Source of the DNA: Paraprevotella sp.
GTDB taxonomy: Bacteria > Bacteroidota > Bacteroidia > Bacteroidales > Bacteroidaceae
DNA length: 7,407 nucleotides
Assembly (NCBI GenBank): GCA_017630975.1
Contig: JAGBUF010000304.1
Coordinates: 1-7,407 of the forward strand
Direction: 5' to 3'
In this document: piece by piece, positions 1 to 6,688 of the stretch
Layout: the number at the start of each line of letters is the position of its first letter
How positions within the stretch are numbered: position 1 is the stretch's first letter
Position numbers and translations under genes: made by a program
The notes under the pieces: model-generated
Told to the model about the DNA's origin: nothing
Databases searched by the model: none
Seen by the model: the letters and a program-made list of their open reading frames with translations, nothing else

Positions 1-103
1 AGTCACTCACTCTCCGGCTACTTTTTTTTTAGGGGGTTATGGAATGAATGATGTAGAGTAGATTTCAGGTCCCGGTTTCAATTCTATCTTAAAAAATAAT
101 TTA
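1..103. other. Left-edge leader upstream of era, unassigned
   Basis: No gene can be assigned here. All three forward frames close before era, with stops at 30-32, 49-51 and 59-61. A run of nine T lies at 22-30, directly after a GC-richer stretch at 10-20. That arrangement looks like the descending arm and U-tract of an intrinsic terminator whose other arm would lie left of the window, but this cannot be seen. The frame ending at 59-61 could instead be the last 19 codons of an upstream gene; it shows no recognisable motif. A near-match to the Bacteroidetes -7 box (TAGATTTC, one mismatch to TAnnTTTG) lies at 59-66 and could serve era. No -33 TTTG is visible at a suitable distance. Confidence 0.3.
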
Positions 104-988
104 ATGGCACATAAAGCAGGTTTTGTTAATATTGTTGGAAACCCGAATGTAGGAAAGTCAACATTGATGAATTTACTTGTTGGTGAGCGAATTTCAATTG
201 CAACATTCAAGGCCCAGACAACTCGTCATCGTATTATGGGTATTCTTAATACTGACGATATGCAAATTTGTTTTTCTGACACTCCTGGTGTGTTGAAGCC
301 TAACTACAAACTGCAAGAATCAATGCTGAACTTTTCTGAATCAGCATTGCAGGATGCGGATGTGTTGCTTTATGTGACAGATATGATAGAAACGCCTGAT
401 AAAAACGCTGAGTTTTTGAGTAAGGTGGCTAAAATGGACATACCGGTTTTGTTGCTGATTAATAAAATAGATGTAAGTAATCAGCAGGATCTGACACAAA
501 AAGTTGAGGAATGGCATGCTGTATTGCCGCAAGCTGAAATCATACCTATTTCTGCATTATGTAAGTTTAATGTAGACGCCGTACTCCGTCGAATCAAAGA
601 ATTGCTTCCGGATTCACCACCTTATTTTGGAAAGGATCAGTGGACGGATAAACCAGCCCGCTTTTTTGTTACAGAAATTGTTCGTGAAAAAATCCTGTTG
701 TACTATGACAAGGAAATACCTTATTCGGTAGAGGTTGTGGTAGAGCGTTTTAAAGAGGATGCAAAGAGCATTCATATCAATGTGGTGATTTATGTGGAGA
801 GAGAATCACAGAAGGGTATCATTATCGGACATCAAGGTGTGGCTTTGAAAAGAGTCGCTACTGAGGCAAGAAAGTCATTGGAGAAATTCTTCGGCAAAAA
901 TGTGTATTTGGAAACCTTTATCAAGGTGGATAAAGATTGGCGAAGTTCAGATAGAGCATTAAAGAATTTTGGATATAATTTAGAGTAA
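104..988 (+). CDS. era: GTPase Era, 30S ribosome assembly factor
   Basis: Era is a GTPase that binds the 3' end of 16S rRNA and helps mature the 30S subunit, acting in the cytoplasm and at the inner membrane. The protein has 294 residues, the normal family length. The N-terminal GTPase domain shows G1 GNPNVGKST (12-20), a G2 region KAQTTRHR (36-43), G3 DTPG (59-62), G4 NKID (120-123) and G5 SAL (150-152). The C-terminal KH domain (about 200-290) carries the RNA-binding loop GHQG at 242-245, followed by the family's EARKSLE helix. The ATG at 104 is chosen because the G1 motif then falls at its usual distance from the N-terminus. No Shine-Dalgarno is present; the bases before the ATG are A/T only. 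der follows 31 bp later on the same strand with no terminator between, so they are probably co-transcribed. Confidence 0.97.
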   Translation: MAHKAGFVNIVGNPNVGKSTLMNLLVGERISIATFKAQTTRHRIMGILNTDDMQICFSDTPGVLKPNYKLQESMLNFSESALQDADVLLYVTDMIETPDKNAEFLSKVAKMDIPVLLLINKIDVSNQQDLTQKVEEWHAVLPQAEIIPISALCKFNVDAVLRRIKELLPDSPPYFGKDQWTDKPARFFVTEIVREKILLYYDKEIPYSVEVVVERFKEDAKSIHINVVIYVERESQKGIIIGHQGVALKRVATEARKSLEKFFGKNVYLETFIKVDKDWRSSDRALKNFGYNLE

Positions 989-1019
989 AAACAGGTTGTG
1001 AAACCGTAAGATAAGAATT

Positions 1020-2333
1020 ATGGGAAATATCGTAGCGATAGTAGGACGCCCGAATGTGGGGAAGTCAACCCTTTTTAACCGTTTGACTAAAACGCGCCAT
1101 GCGATTGTCAGCGACGAGGCAGGAACAACACGTGATCGTCAATATGGTAAATCCGAATGGATTGGCCGTGATTTTTCAGTGATAGATACCGGTGGGTGGG
1201 TCGTAAATTCAGATGACATATTTGAGGAGGAAATCCGTAAACAAGTGACATTGGCAACTGAAGAGGCAGATGTTATTCTGTTTTTAGTGGATGTCAGAAA
1301 TGGAGTGACTGATTTGGATGAAGCCGTTGCTCATATTCTACGTAGAACGAAAAAACCGGTGATTCTGGTGGCAAATAAAGCTGACACCAATGAGTGGATA
1401 TATAGTTCTGCAGAGTTCTATTCTTTAGGTTTGGGAGATCCTTATTGTATTTCGGCTGCTACAGGTAGCGGAACAGGTGAATTGTTGGATATGATTGTTG
1501 AAAAATTCCCTAAGGAGAAAGATGATGTTGTAGAAGAAAATATACCTCGCTTTGCAGTTGTTGGTCGTCCAAATGCCGGAAAGTCCAGTTTGATCAATTC
1601 TTTTATAGGTGAGGAACGTAATATCGTGACAGATATTGCAGGTACAACGCGAGATTCCATTTATACCCGATACAATAAATTTGGATTTGATTTCTATTTG
1701 GTAGATACCGCCGGTATTCGTAAGAAAAACAAGGTAACGGAGGATTTGGAGTATTATTCCGTTATGCGTTCAATTCGTGCCATAGAAAACTCTGATGTAT
1801 GTATTCTGATGATCGATGCTGAAAGAGGTATTGAGTCCCAAGATTTGAATATTTTCCAATTGATACAGAAGAATAATAAGAGCCTGGTGGTAGTCGTAAA
1901 TAAATGGGACTTAGTCGAAGAAAAGTCTTCTACGGTAATGAATGAGTATGAACGTGCTATTCGTCATCGTATGGCTCCATTCGATGATTTTCCAATCATT
2001 TTTGCTTCTGCGTTGACGAAACAACGTATTTTTAAGGTGTTGGAAACAGCAAAGGATGTATATCAAAACAGAAAGAAGCGCGTTTCTACAGCTAAATTAA
2101 ATGAGGAAATGTTGCCGTTGATAGAGGCTTATCCGCCCCCATCAATTAAGGGTAAATATATCAAAATAAAATATTGTATGCAATTGCCTGAGACACAGAT
2201 TCCTTCTTTTGTGTTCTATGCCAATTTGCCACAGTATGTAAAAGAACCTTATCTTAGATTCTTGGAGAATAAGATTCGTGAACGATGGGACTTTTCCGGA
2301 ACTCCTATCAATATCTTTATTCGTCAAAAATAA
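1020..2333 (+). CDS. der: GTPase Der (EngA), 50S ribosome assembly factor
   Basis: Der has two GTPase domains in tandem and is required for late 50S subunit assembly. Both domains are intact in this 437-residue protein. Domain 1 has GRPNVGKST (9-17), GTTRD (35-39), DTGG (56-59), NKAD (119-122) and SAA (145-147). Domain 2 has GRPNAGKSS (182-190), GTTRD (208-212), DTAG (229-232), NKWD (294-297) and SAL (330-332). The last ~90 residues form the KH-like RNA-binding domain typical of the family. The linker between the two GTPase domains (about 160-176) is short and acidic. The start at 1020 puts the first P-loop eight residues in, as in other Der proteins. The stop codon overlaps the next gene's ATG by one base (TAATG at 2331-2335), suggesting coupled translation. 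Confidence 0.97.
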   Translation: MGNIVAIVGRPNVGKSTLFNRLTKTRHAIVSDEAGTTRDRQYGKSEWIGRDFSVIDTGGWVVNSDDIFEEEIRKQVTLATEEADVILFLVDVRNGVTDLDEAVAHILRRTKKPVILVANKADTNEWIYSSAEFYSLGLGDPYCISAATGSGTGELLDMIVEKFPKEKDDVVEENIPRFAVVGRPNAGKSSLINSFIGEERNIVTDIAGTTRDSIYTRYNKFGFDFYLVDTAGIRKKNKVTEDLEYYSVMRSIRAIENSDVCILMIDAERGIESQDLNIFQLIQKNNKSLVVVVNKWDLVEEKSSTVMNEYERAIRHRMAPFDDFPIIFASALTKQRIFKVLETAKDVYQNRKKRVSTAKLNEEMLPLIEAYPPPSIKGKYIKIKYCMQLPETQIPSFVFYANLPQYVKEPYLRFLENKIRERWDFSGTPINIFIRQK

Positions 2334-2335
2334 TG
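2331..2335 (+). other. TAATG stop/start overlap, der to lipoprotein gene
   Basis: The der stop TAA (2331-2333) and the ATG of the following gene (2333-2335) share one A. There is no Shine-Dalgarno in front, so the downstream start is probably reached by ribosomes that terminate on der. This also fixes the lipoprotein start. Confidence 0.75.
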
Positions 2336-2716
2336 CGACTACTTGGTGCAATAAGTGTATTGTTCGTCATTCTTTTTCTTGGTCAGTCATGTAATGGCTG
2401 GGAAAAAGAGGCAGATAAGGCGGCAGAAAAATACTATACGTTCTTGATAAAGGAAAAGTATGAGGATTTTGTTGCTGGAATTGCTTATTCGGATAGCATG
2501 CCTCAATTTTATAAAGAAGAGATGCTGGAAGTGGCTCGCAGTTTTGTCTGTCGAGAAAAAGAAAAACATGGGGGATTAATATCAGTAGAGGCCAAAAACA
2601 GCGTAGAGAAAGGTAATATAGCAAATGCCTTTATAGAGATTACATTTGCGGATAGTGTAAAGGAGAATGTATCTGTACCAATGGTAAAATGTGGAGAGAT
2701 ATGGAAAATGCAATAA
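2333..2716 (+). CDS. Small predicted lipoprotein, DUF4878/NTF2-like fold suspected
   Basis: The product has 127 residues and no function I can name. The N-terminus has a short positive start (MR), a hydrophobic stretch at residues 3-16, then LGQSC with Cys20. This reads as a relaxed Bacteroidetes lipobox, so the mature protein is probably a 108-residue lipoprotein attached to a cell-envelope membrane. The mature part has an early helix (about 24-45), a YKEEMLEVARSF helix near the middle, and alternating hydrophobic residues ending in VKCGEIWKM. That layout resembles DUF4878/NTF2-like proteins, which are common in Bacteroides; this assignment is from pattern only. I chose the ATG at 2333 over an in-frame ATG at 2285 because 2333 begins the signal peptide directly and overlaps the der stop. 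The reading frame ends inside the hairpin at 2711-2744. Confidence 0.82.
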   Translation: MRLLGAISVLFVILFLGQSCNGWEKEADKAAEKYYTFLIKEKYEDFVAGIAYSDSMPQFYKEEMLEVARSFVCREKEKHGGLISVEAKNSVEKGNIANAFIEITFADSVKENVSVPMVKCGEIWKMQ

Positions 2717-2744
2717 AAGGATATGACTTCATATCCTTTTATTG
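2711..2744. terminator. Bidirectional terminator hairpin between convergent genes
   Basis: A perfect 14-bp inverted repeat lies at 2711-2724 and 2731-2744 with a 6-base loop (GACTTC). Each arm contains a run of four A or T next to GG/CC, so the transcript from either strand ends in a U-rich descending arm. It lies exactly between the convergent lipoprotein gene and mlaF and probably ends both transcripts. The TAA stop of the lipoprotein gene (2714-2716) lies in the left arm, and the TAA stop of mlaF (complement of 2739-2741) lies at the mirror position in the right arm. The stem is AT-rich, so its strength is uncertain. Confidence 0.82.
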
Positions 2745-3494
2745 ATTTGCTTCTTTTACCTTTCTGAAAAGGTCTGAGGCAAAGATAAAGCTATTCAATC
2801 TTTCGTTAGTTGAATTCATAATTTGATCTTTAGTACCTTGCCATTCTTTGATGCCTTCATGAATATATAGGATATTTTCTCCTATTCCCATTACGGAGTT
2901 CATGTCATGAGTATTGATGATGGTGGTCATATTGAAATCAACAGTGATATCATGTATCAATTCATCAATCACCAAAGATGTTTTAGGGTCAAGACCAGAA
3001 TTGGGCTCATCGCAAAAAAGATATTTGGGATTTAAGGCTATGGCTCTTGCTATGGCCACGCGTTTTTGCATACCTCCACTAATTTCATCGGGGAATTTTT
3101 TCTGGGCATCTAAAAGGTTTACCCTATCTAAACAGAATTGGGCTCTCTTGACTCTTTCTTGATAGGAATCGTTAGAGAACATATCCAATGGGAACATGAC
3201 GTTTTCAAGGACGGTCATAGAATCAAATAGGGCAGCACTTTGGAATATCATTCCCATTTCTCTTCGGAGAAGTTTCCATTCATTTTTGTTCATGCATACT
3301 AAATCGCGCCCATCGTATAAGATTTTACCACTTGTTGGTCTAAATAATCCGACAATACATTTCATCAGTACTGTTTTTCCTGAACCGCTTTGGCCAATAA
3401 TTAAATTGGTTTTCCCGTTTTCAAACACGCAGTTGATATCTTTTAAAACGCTTTTGTCTTCAAAGGATTTATATAGAGATTTGATTTCAATCAT
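2739..3494 (-). CDS. mlaF: Mla-type ABC transporter ATPase (MlaF family)
   Basis: This is the ATP-hydrolysing subunit of an MCE/Mla-type phospholipid transporter, sitting on the cytoplasmic face of the inner membrane and driving the MlaE permease. The 251-residue protein has every ABC motif: Walker A GQSGSGKT (34-41), Q-loop Gln85 in MIFQSAALFDSMTVLENV, signature SGGMQKR (139-145), Walker B YLFCDEP (158-164), D-loop SGLDP (166-170) and switch His196. The FQSxALFDSxTVxENVxFPL stretch after the Q-loop is characteristic of MlaF as opposed to amino-acid or lipoprotein importers. Its ATG overlaps the mlaE stop by one base, so the two form an operon. No MCE-domain (MlaD), MlaB or MlaC gene follows; the gene ends in the hairpin shared with the convergent lipoprotein gene. 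Confidence 0.93.
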   Translation of the reverse strand: MIEIKSLYKSFEDKSVLKDINCVFENGKTNLIIGQSGSGKTVLMKCIVGLFRPTSGKILYDGRDLVCMNKNEWKLLRREMGMIFQSAALFDSMTVLENVMFPLDMFSNDSYQERVKRAQFCLDRVNLLDAQKKFPDEISGGMQKRVAIARAIALNPKYLFCDEPNSGLDPKTSLVIDELIHDITVDFNMTTIINTHDMNSVMGIGENILYIHEGIKEWQGTKDQIMNSTNERLNSFIFASDLFRKVKEANQ

Positions 3495-3496
3495 TA
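3492..3496 (-). other. TAATG stop/start overlap, mlaE to mlaF
   Basis: Read on the minus strand, the mlaE stop TAA (3496-3494) shares its last A with the mlaF ATG (3494-3492). Coupling of this kind would help keep permease and ATPase in balance; both form dimers in the MlaFEDB complex. Confidence 0.75.
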
Positions 3497-4240
3497 CGAC
3501 AATAAATGAGTTAATAATACATCTGAAAATAGAATAAGAACACTACTGCTCACAACGGAGTTTGTGCTGGCTTTACCAACTTCAACAGAGCCTCCTTCAA
3601 CAGTATATCCATAAAATGCAGAAACGCTAGTAATGACGAAGGCAAAAAATATAGACTTGATAACTCCCATCCATACGTACCATTCGTTGAAATCATGCTG
3701 CAAACCTAATGTCAAATCGTCAATAGTAATAATATGCCCAATGACTGCAGTTGCATATGCACCTACAAATCCGGCAAAGATACTGAAGCATACCAAAAAA
3801 GGCATCATAGTAATCATTCCGGCAATTTTAGGGAGAATCAAGTAGCTGGCGGAGTTGACTCCCATGATTTCAAGGGCGTCTATCTGCTGGGTGACCCGCA
3901 TTGTGCCAATTTCAGAAGCGATATTTGAACCTACTTTTCCTGCTAATATCAAGCACATGATTGACGATGAAAACTCAAGTAGCATAATTTCTCGAGTTGT
4001 GTATCCCGTGATGAATTTCGGCATCCATGGACTTTCAATGTTGAGCTTTATTTGAATGCAGATAACAGCACCAATAAAGAAAGAAATCAGAAGTACAATG
4101 CCGATGGAATTGGTACCGAGCTGACTCATTTCTTTAATATATTGTTTGAAAAACATGCGCATTCTTTCTGGACGTGAAAAAGTGCGCCCCATCAGTATGA
4201 GGTATTTTCCAAATGTTGATAAACTTTTACTTAGAAACAT
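3494..4240 (-). CDS. mlaE: Mla-type ABC transporter permease (MlaE family)
   Basis: MlaE is the inner-membrane permease of the MCE/Mla phospholipid transporter. From the ATG at 4240 the protein has 248 residues, the usual length. It begins with an amphipathic N-terminal stretch (to about residue 40). Hydrophobic segments follow at roughly 43-64, 90-108, 133-170 (two passes), 191-214 and 231-247. The family signature SEIGTMRVTQQIDALE is at 109-124, followed by GVN, and VEGGSVEVGKAST lies near the C-terminus. The frame stays open up to an ATG at 4315, which would add 25 residues. I prefer 4240 because Bacteroides homologues, as I recall them, begin close to it and because a consensus -7 box (4268-4261) lies just upstream of it, inside that extension. 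Co-transcribed with mlaF. Confidence 0.93.
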   Translation of the reverse strand: MFLSKSLSTFGKYLILMGRTFSRPERMRMFFKQYIKEMSQLGTNSIGIVLLISFFIGAVICIQIKLNIESPWMPKFITGYTTREIMLLEFSSSIMCLILAGKVGSNIASEIGTMRVTQQIDALEIMGVNSASYLILPKIAGMITMMPFLVCFSIFAGFVGAYATAVIGHIITIDDLTLGLQHDFNEWYVWMGVIKSIFFAFVITSVSAFYGYTVEGGSVEVGKASTNSVVSSSVLILFSDVLLTHLLS

Positions 4241-4260
4241 AAGAATTGCTTTTGAACATA

Positions 4261-4268
4261 CAAAAATA
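4261..4268 (-). promoter_or_regulatory. Bacteroidetes -7 promoter box for mlaE-mlaF
   Basis: The minus strand reads TATTTTTG, an exact match to the Bacteroidetes -7 consensus TAnnTTTG. Transcription would start about 6-8 bases downstream, leaving a leader of about 15 bases before the ATG at 4240. No clear -33 TTTG is seen 19-21 bp upstream; the nearest T-run (complement of 4282-4286) is too close. Confidence 0.6.
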
Positions 4269-4342
4269 GTGAAAATCCCATAAAAAGAGGGATGTAAAGT
4301 CAAATACTTTTGCATAGTTCTATCTTTTTAAGACTAATTTCG

Positions 4343-4350
4343 TATTTTTG
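4343..4350 (+). promoter_or_regulatory. Bacteroidetes -7 promoter box for lptB
   Basis: TATTTTTG matches TAnnTTTG exactly and is identical in sequence to the mlaE box on the other strand, 75 bp away. The expected transcription start is near 4356-4358, giving a leader of about 12 bases before the ATG at 4369. The -33 element is weak: no TTTG lies at the expected spacing. Confidence 0.6.
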
Positions 4351-4368
4351 TTCACAAAATTAAAAGGT

Positions 4369-5175
4369 ATGTCTGAAACTATTTTTCAAGATGGTAATCA
4401 AGAAGAATTGGTTCTTCGCACAGAAGGATTAGTCAAAACCTATGGTAAAAGAACCGTTGTAAACAACGTCTCTTTTGAAGTTCGACAAGGGGAAATTGTA
4501 GGACTTTTGGGTCCTAATGGTGCAGGTAAAACAACATCTTTCTATATGACGACCGGATTGGTGGTGCCCAATGCCGGACGTATATTTATAGGTAATCTTG
4601 AAATTACAAAAGATCCGGTATATAAACGTGCTCGTAACGGAATTGGATATTTGGCACAAGAGGCGTCAGTCTTCAGAAAAATGACGGTAGAGGATAATAT
4701 AGCATCTGTTTTGGAGATGACAGGAAAGCCAAAAGAATATCAAAAAGAGAAGTTGGAGAGCTTGATTGCAGAATTCTCTTTGCAGAAAGTTCGTAAGAAC
4801 TATGGTGACCGTTTGTCTGGAGGTGAGCGTCGTCGAACGGAGATTGCGCGTTGCTTGGCCATTGATCCGAAATTTATCATGCTGGATGAACCTTTTGCAG
4901 GTGTGGATCCGATAGCTGTAGAAGATATTCAATATATTGTATGGAAATTAAAGCAAAGGAATATCGGAGTGTTGATTACAGATCATAATGTGGAAGATAC
5001 TCTATGTATTACCGACCGCGCATATATGTTGTTTGAAGGTCAGATTCTATTCCAAGGTACGCCTCAAGAATTGTCCGAAAATGAAATAGTTCGTGCCAAA
5101 TATTTGACAAATAGTTTCGTTCTGCGGTTGAAGGATTTCCAAAAGATAGATCAGGAAAAGTCTGCACAGGTTTAA
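4369..5175 (+). CDS. lptB: LPS export ABC ATPase LptB
   Basis: LptB is the cytoplasmic ATPase of LptB2FG, which extracts LPS from the inner membrane and pushes it across the periplasmic Lpt bridge. The 268-residue protein has Walker A GPNGAGKTT (48-56), Q-loop Gln97 in YLAQEASVF, signature LSGGERRR (149-156), Walker B FIMLDEP (169-175), D-loop AGVDP (177-181) and switch His206 in ITDHNV. The YLxQExSVFRKMTVExN stretch and ITDHNV are diagnostic of LptB and separate it from branched-chain amino-acid ATPases. Relative to E. coli LptB it has about ten extra N-terminal residues and a charged C-terminal tail of about 16. The ATG at 4369 is preferred to an in-frame TTG at 4348, which falls inside the -7 box. 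LptF/LptG are not in the window. No convincing terminator follows. Confidence 0.95.
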   Translation: MSETIFQDGNQEELVLRTEGLVKTYGKRTVVNNVSFEVRQGEIVGLLGPNGAGKTTSFYMTTGLVVPNAGRIFIGNLEITKDPVYKRARNGIGYLAQEASVFRKMTVEDNIASVLEMTGKPKEYQKEKLESLIAEFSLQKVRKNYGDRLSGGERRRTEIARCLAIDPKFIMLDEPFAGVDPIAVEDIQYIVWKLKQRNIGVLITDHNVEDTLCITDRAYMLFEGQILFQGTPQELSENEIVRAKYLTNSFVLRLKDFQKIDQEKSAQV

Positions 5176-5234
5176 AAAACAGTCTTTGAGGGTCTTTTGA
5201 ATGATATTTATTTGTCTTTCTTCTTCATTATTTG

Positions 5235-5253
5235 AAAGATAAAAGCTATCTTT
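5235..5253. repeat. 7-bp inverted repeat overlapping the tig -7 box
   Basis: AAAGATA (5235-5241), five bases, then TATCTTT (5247-5253): a perfect inverted repeat whose right arm is the -7 box of tig. It could be an operator or simply chance, because the box itself is AT-rich. The left arm also pairs with TCTTTC at 5215-5220, so alternative folds exist. Confidence 0.35.
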
Positions 5254-5254
5254 G
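5247..5254 (+). promoter_or_regulatory. Bacteroidetes -7 promoter box for tig
   Basis: TATCTTTG followed by C is a textbook Bacteroidetes -7 element (TAnnTTTG). The start of transcription should be near 5260-5262, giving a leader of about 45 bases. The -33 position has no clear TTTG; a TTTG at 5231-5234 is too close and one at 5211-5214 too far. Confidence 0.7.
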
Positions 5255-5261
5255 CAAGCCT

Positions 5262-5306
5262 ATATTTTAATTAGTAATAAAAATAATAATAAATAATAAA
5301 CACAAG
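5262..5306 (+). promoter_or_regulatory. A/U-rich unstructured leader of tig
   Basis: The predicted leader is almost all A and T, with AAT units repeated at about 5275-5299 and only two G. It has no Shine-Dalgarno and no way to form a stable stem. Leaders of this type are associated with efficient translation in Bacteroidetes, which fits an abundant chaperone. That the leader enhances translation here is inference. Confidence 0.5.
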
Positions 5307-6662
5307 ATGAATATTTCATTAGAAAACCTAGACAAGGTAAGCGCAGTGCTTACTATTAAATTGGAAAAAGCCGATTATGAGGCAAAAGTTGAAACTGCGT
5401 TGAAAAACTTCCGTAAGAAAGCAAATGTACCGGGTTTCCGTCCGGGACAGGTGCCTATGACTATTTTGAAAAAACGCTTTGGCAAGGATATCACTGCTGA
5501 GGAAGTAAATAAATTGTTGGGTGAGAAACTTTATGAGTATATCAGAGAGAATGATTTGAATATTTTGGGCGAACCTCTTCCTTCTTTGGAGTATCAACCG
5601 GAAATGGATTTTGATACAATGGAAGAACTTACTTTCAAATTTGATGTTGCTTTGGCTCCTGAATTTGATGTAGAATTAAGTGCTAACGATAAGTTGGATT
5701 ACTACGAAATTGAGGTTTCAGATGATATGGTAGAGAAACAAGTCAATATGTATGCTCAACGCGGTGGTAGCTATGAGAAAGTAGATAGCTATGAGGCGAA
5801 AGACATGGTAAAGGGCTTGTTGGCAGAGTTGGATGAGAATGGTAATACCAAAGAAGGTGGAATTCAAGTTGAGAATGCCGTAATGTTACCGGAATACATG
5901 AAGAATGACGAGCAAAAATCAATATTCTCTGCTTGTAAGGTAAATGATGTTTTGGTGTTCAACCCGAATAAGGCATATGATGGACATGATGTAGAAGTAG
6001 CTTCATTGTTGAAAATCAAGAAAGAGGATGCTGCTGCAATGACATCGGATTTCAGTTTCCAAGTTCAAGAGATTACTCGTTTTAAATCAGCAGAATTGAA
6101 TCAAGAGTTGTTTGATCAGGTGTTCGACAAGGGTACTGTGACAACTGAGGAGGATTTCCGTGCCAGAATCAAAGATTTAGTTGCCGGTCAATTTGTAGGT
6201 GACAGTGAGTACAAGTTTATGCTTGACGTTCGTTCATATTTGATGGACAAAGTAGGCAAGTTGGAGTATCCTGATACATTCTTGAAGCGTTTCATGCGTG
6301 TAAGCAACCCGAAGAAAGGCGAAGAGTTTGTAGAGGAGAACTATGAAAAGAGCTTGGTTGAATTAACTTGGCACTTGATCAAAGAGAAGTTGGTTAAGGT
6401 ATATGGTATCAAGGTAGAGAAAGAAGACCTTATTGCAACAGCCAAAGATATCACCAAGATGCAATTCGCTCAATATGGTATGTTGAATGCACCAGAGGAT
6501 TTGTTGGAAAACTATGCTAATGAAATGTTGAAGAAGCAAGAGCAAGTTGAAAATCTGGTAAATCGTAGTGTAGAGGTGAAATTGTCAGCAAACTTGAAGA
6601 ATGTTGTAACATTGAACAAGAAATCAGTAAGTCTTGACGAGTTCAATAAGATGTTTGCATAA
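5307..6662 (+). CDS. tig: Trigger factor, ribosome-associated chaperone
   Basis: Trigger factor docks on ribosomal protein L23 at the exit tunnel and shields nascent chains. The 451-residue protein has the normal length. The N-terminal ribosome-binding domain (1 to about 130) carries GFRPGQVP at 43-50, the counterpart of the E. coli GFRKGKVP loop that touches L23. The C-terminal helical cradle runs from about 260 to the end and is rich in charged helices. The middle segment (about 150-258), where other family members have an FKBP-type prolyl isomerase, has no recognisable FKBP active-site signature: where E. coli has a GxxIPGFE stretch this protein has MLPEYMKND (193-201), so isomerase activity is doubtful. 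It has its own promoter upstream. clpP follows 118 bp downstream, the usual pairing of folding and degradation genes. Confidence 0.95.
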   Translation: MNISLENLDKVSAVLTIKLEKADYEAKVETALKNFRKKANVPGFRPGQVPMTILKKRFGKDITAEEVNKLLGEKLYEYIRENDLNILGEPLPSLEYQPEMDFDTMEELTFKFDVALAPEFDVELSANDKLDYYEIEVSDDMVEKQVNMYAQRGGSYEKVDSYEAKDMVKGLLAELDENGNTKEGGIQVENAVMLPEYMKNDEQKSIFSACKVNDVLVFNPNKAYDGHDVEVASLLKIKKEDAAAMTSDFSFQVQEITRFKSAELNQELFDQVFDKGTVTTEEDFRARIKDLVAGQFVGDSEYKFMLDVRSYLMDKVGKLEYPDTFLKRFMRVSNPKKGEEFVEENYEKSLVELTWHLIKEKLVKVYGIKVEKEDLIATAKDITKMQFAQYGMLNAPEDLLENYANEMLKKQEQVENLVNRSVEVKLSANLKNVVTLNKKSVSLDEFNKMFA

Positions 6663-6688
6663 TTGCTAACGAACATCATATAAGGAAC

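Noticed and set aside
994..1005. Hairpin GGTT-GTGA-AACC in the era-der gap
   Set aside because: Only four base pairs and no T-run follow; too weak to end transcription.
2285..2332. Earlier in-frame ATG at 2285 for the lipoprotein gene
   Set aside because: It lies inside der and would add 16 residues in front of a clear signal peptide and lipobox. The ATG at 2333 places the signal at the N-terminus.
2914..4055. Several plus-strand open frames opposite mlaF and mlaE
   Set aside because: They mirror strongly conserved minus-strand genes, have no promoter or leader of their own and no recognisable domains.
4348..4368. TTG start at 4348 adding seven codons to lptB
   Set aside because: The TTG is the last part of the TATTTTTG promoter box, so it would be upstream of the transcript start; the ATG at 4369 suits the family better.
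5176..5246. Terminator after lptB
   Set aside because: The stretch has T-rich direct repeats (GTCTTTGAG and GTCTTTTGA) but no GC-containing stem followed by a T-run. The 10-bp TTTGTCTTTC/GAAAGATAAA pairing at 5211-5243 is AT-rich, has a 13-base loop and no U-tract.
5275..5300. AAT-repeat tract as a phase-variable microsatellite
   Set aside because: The repeat is irregular and lies in a leader where A/U-rich sequence is normal for this phylum; no sign that its length would change the reading frame.
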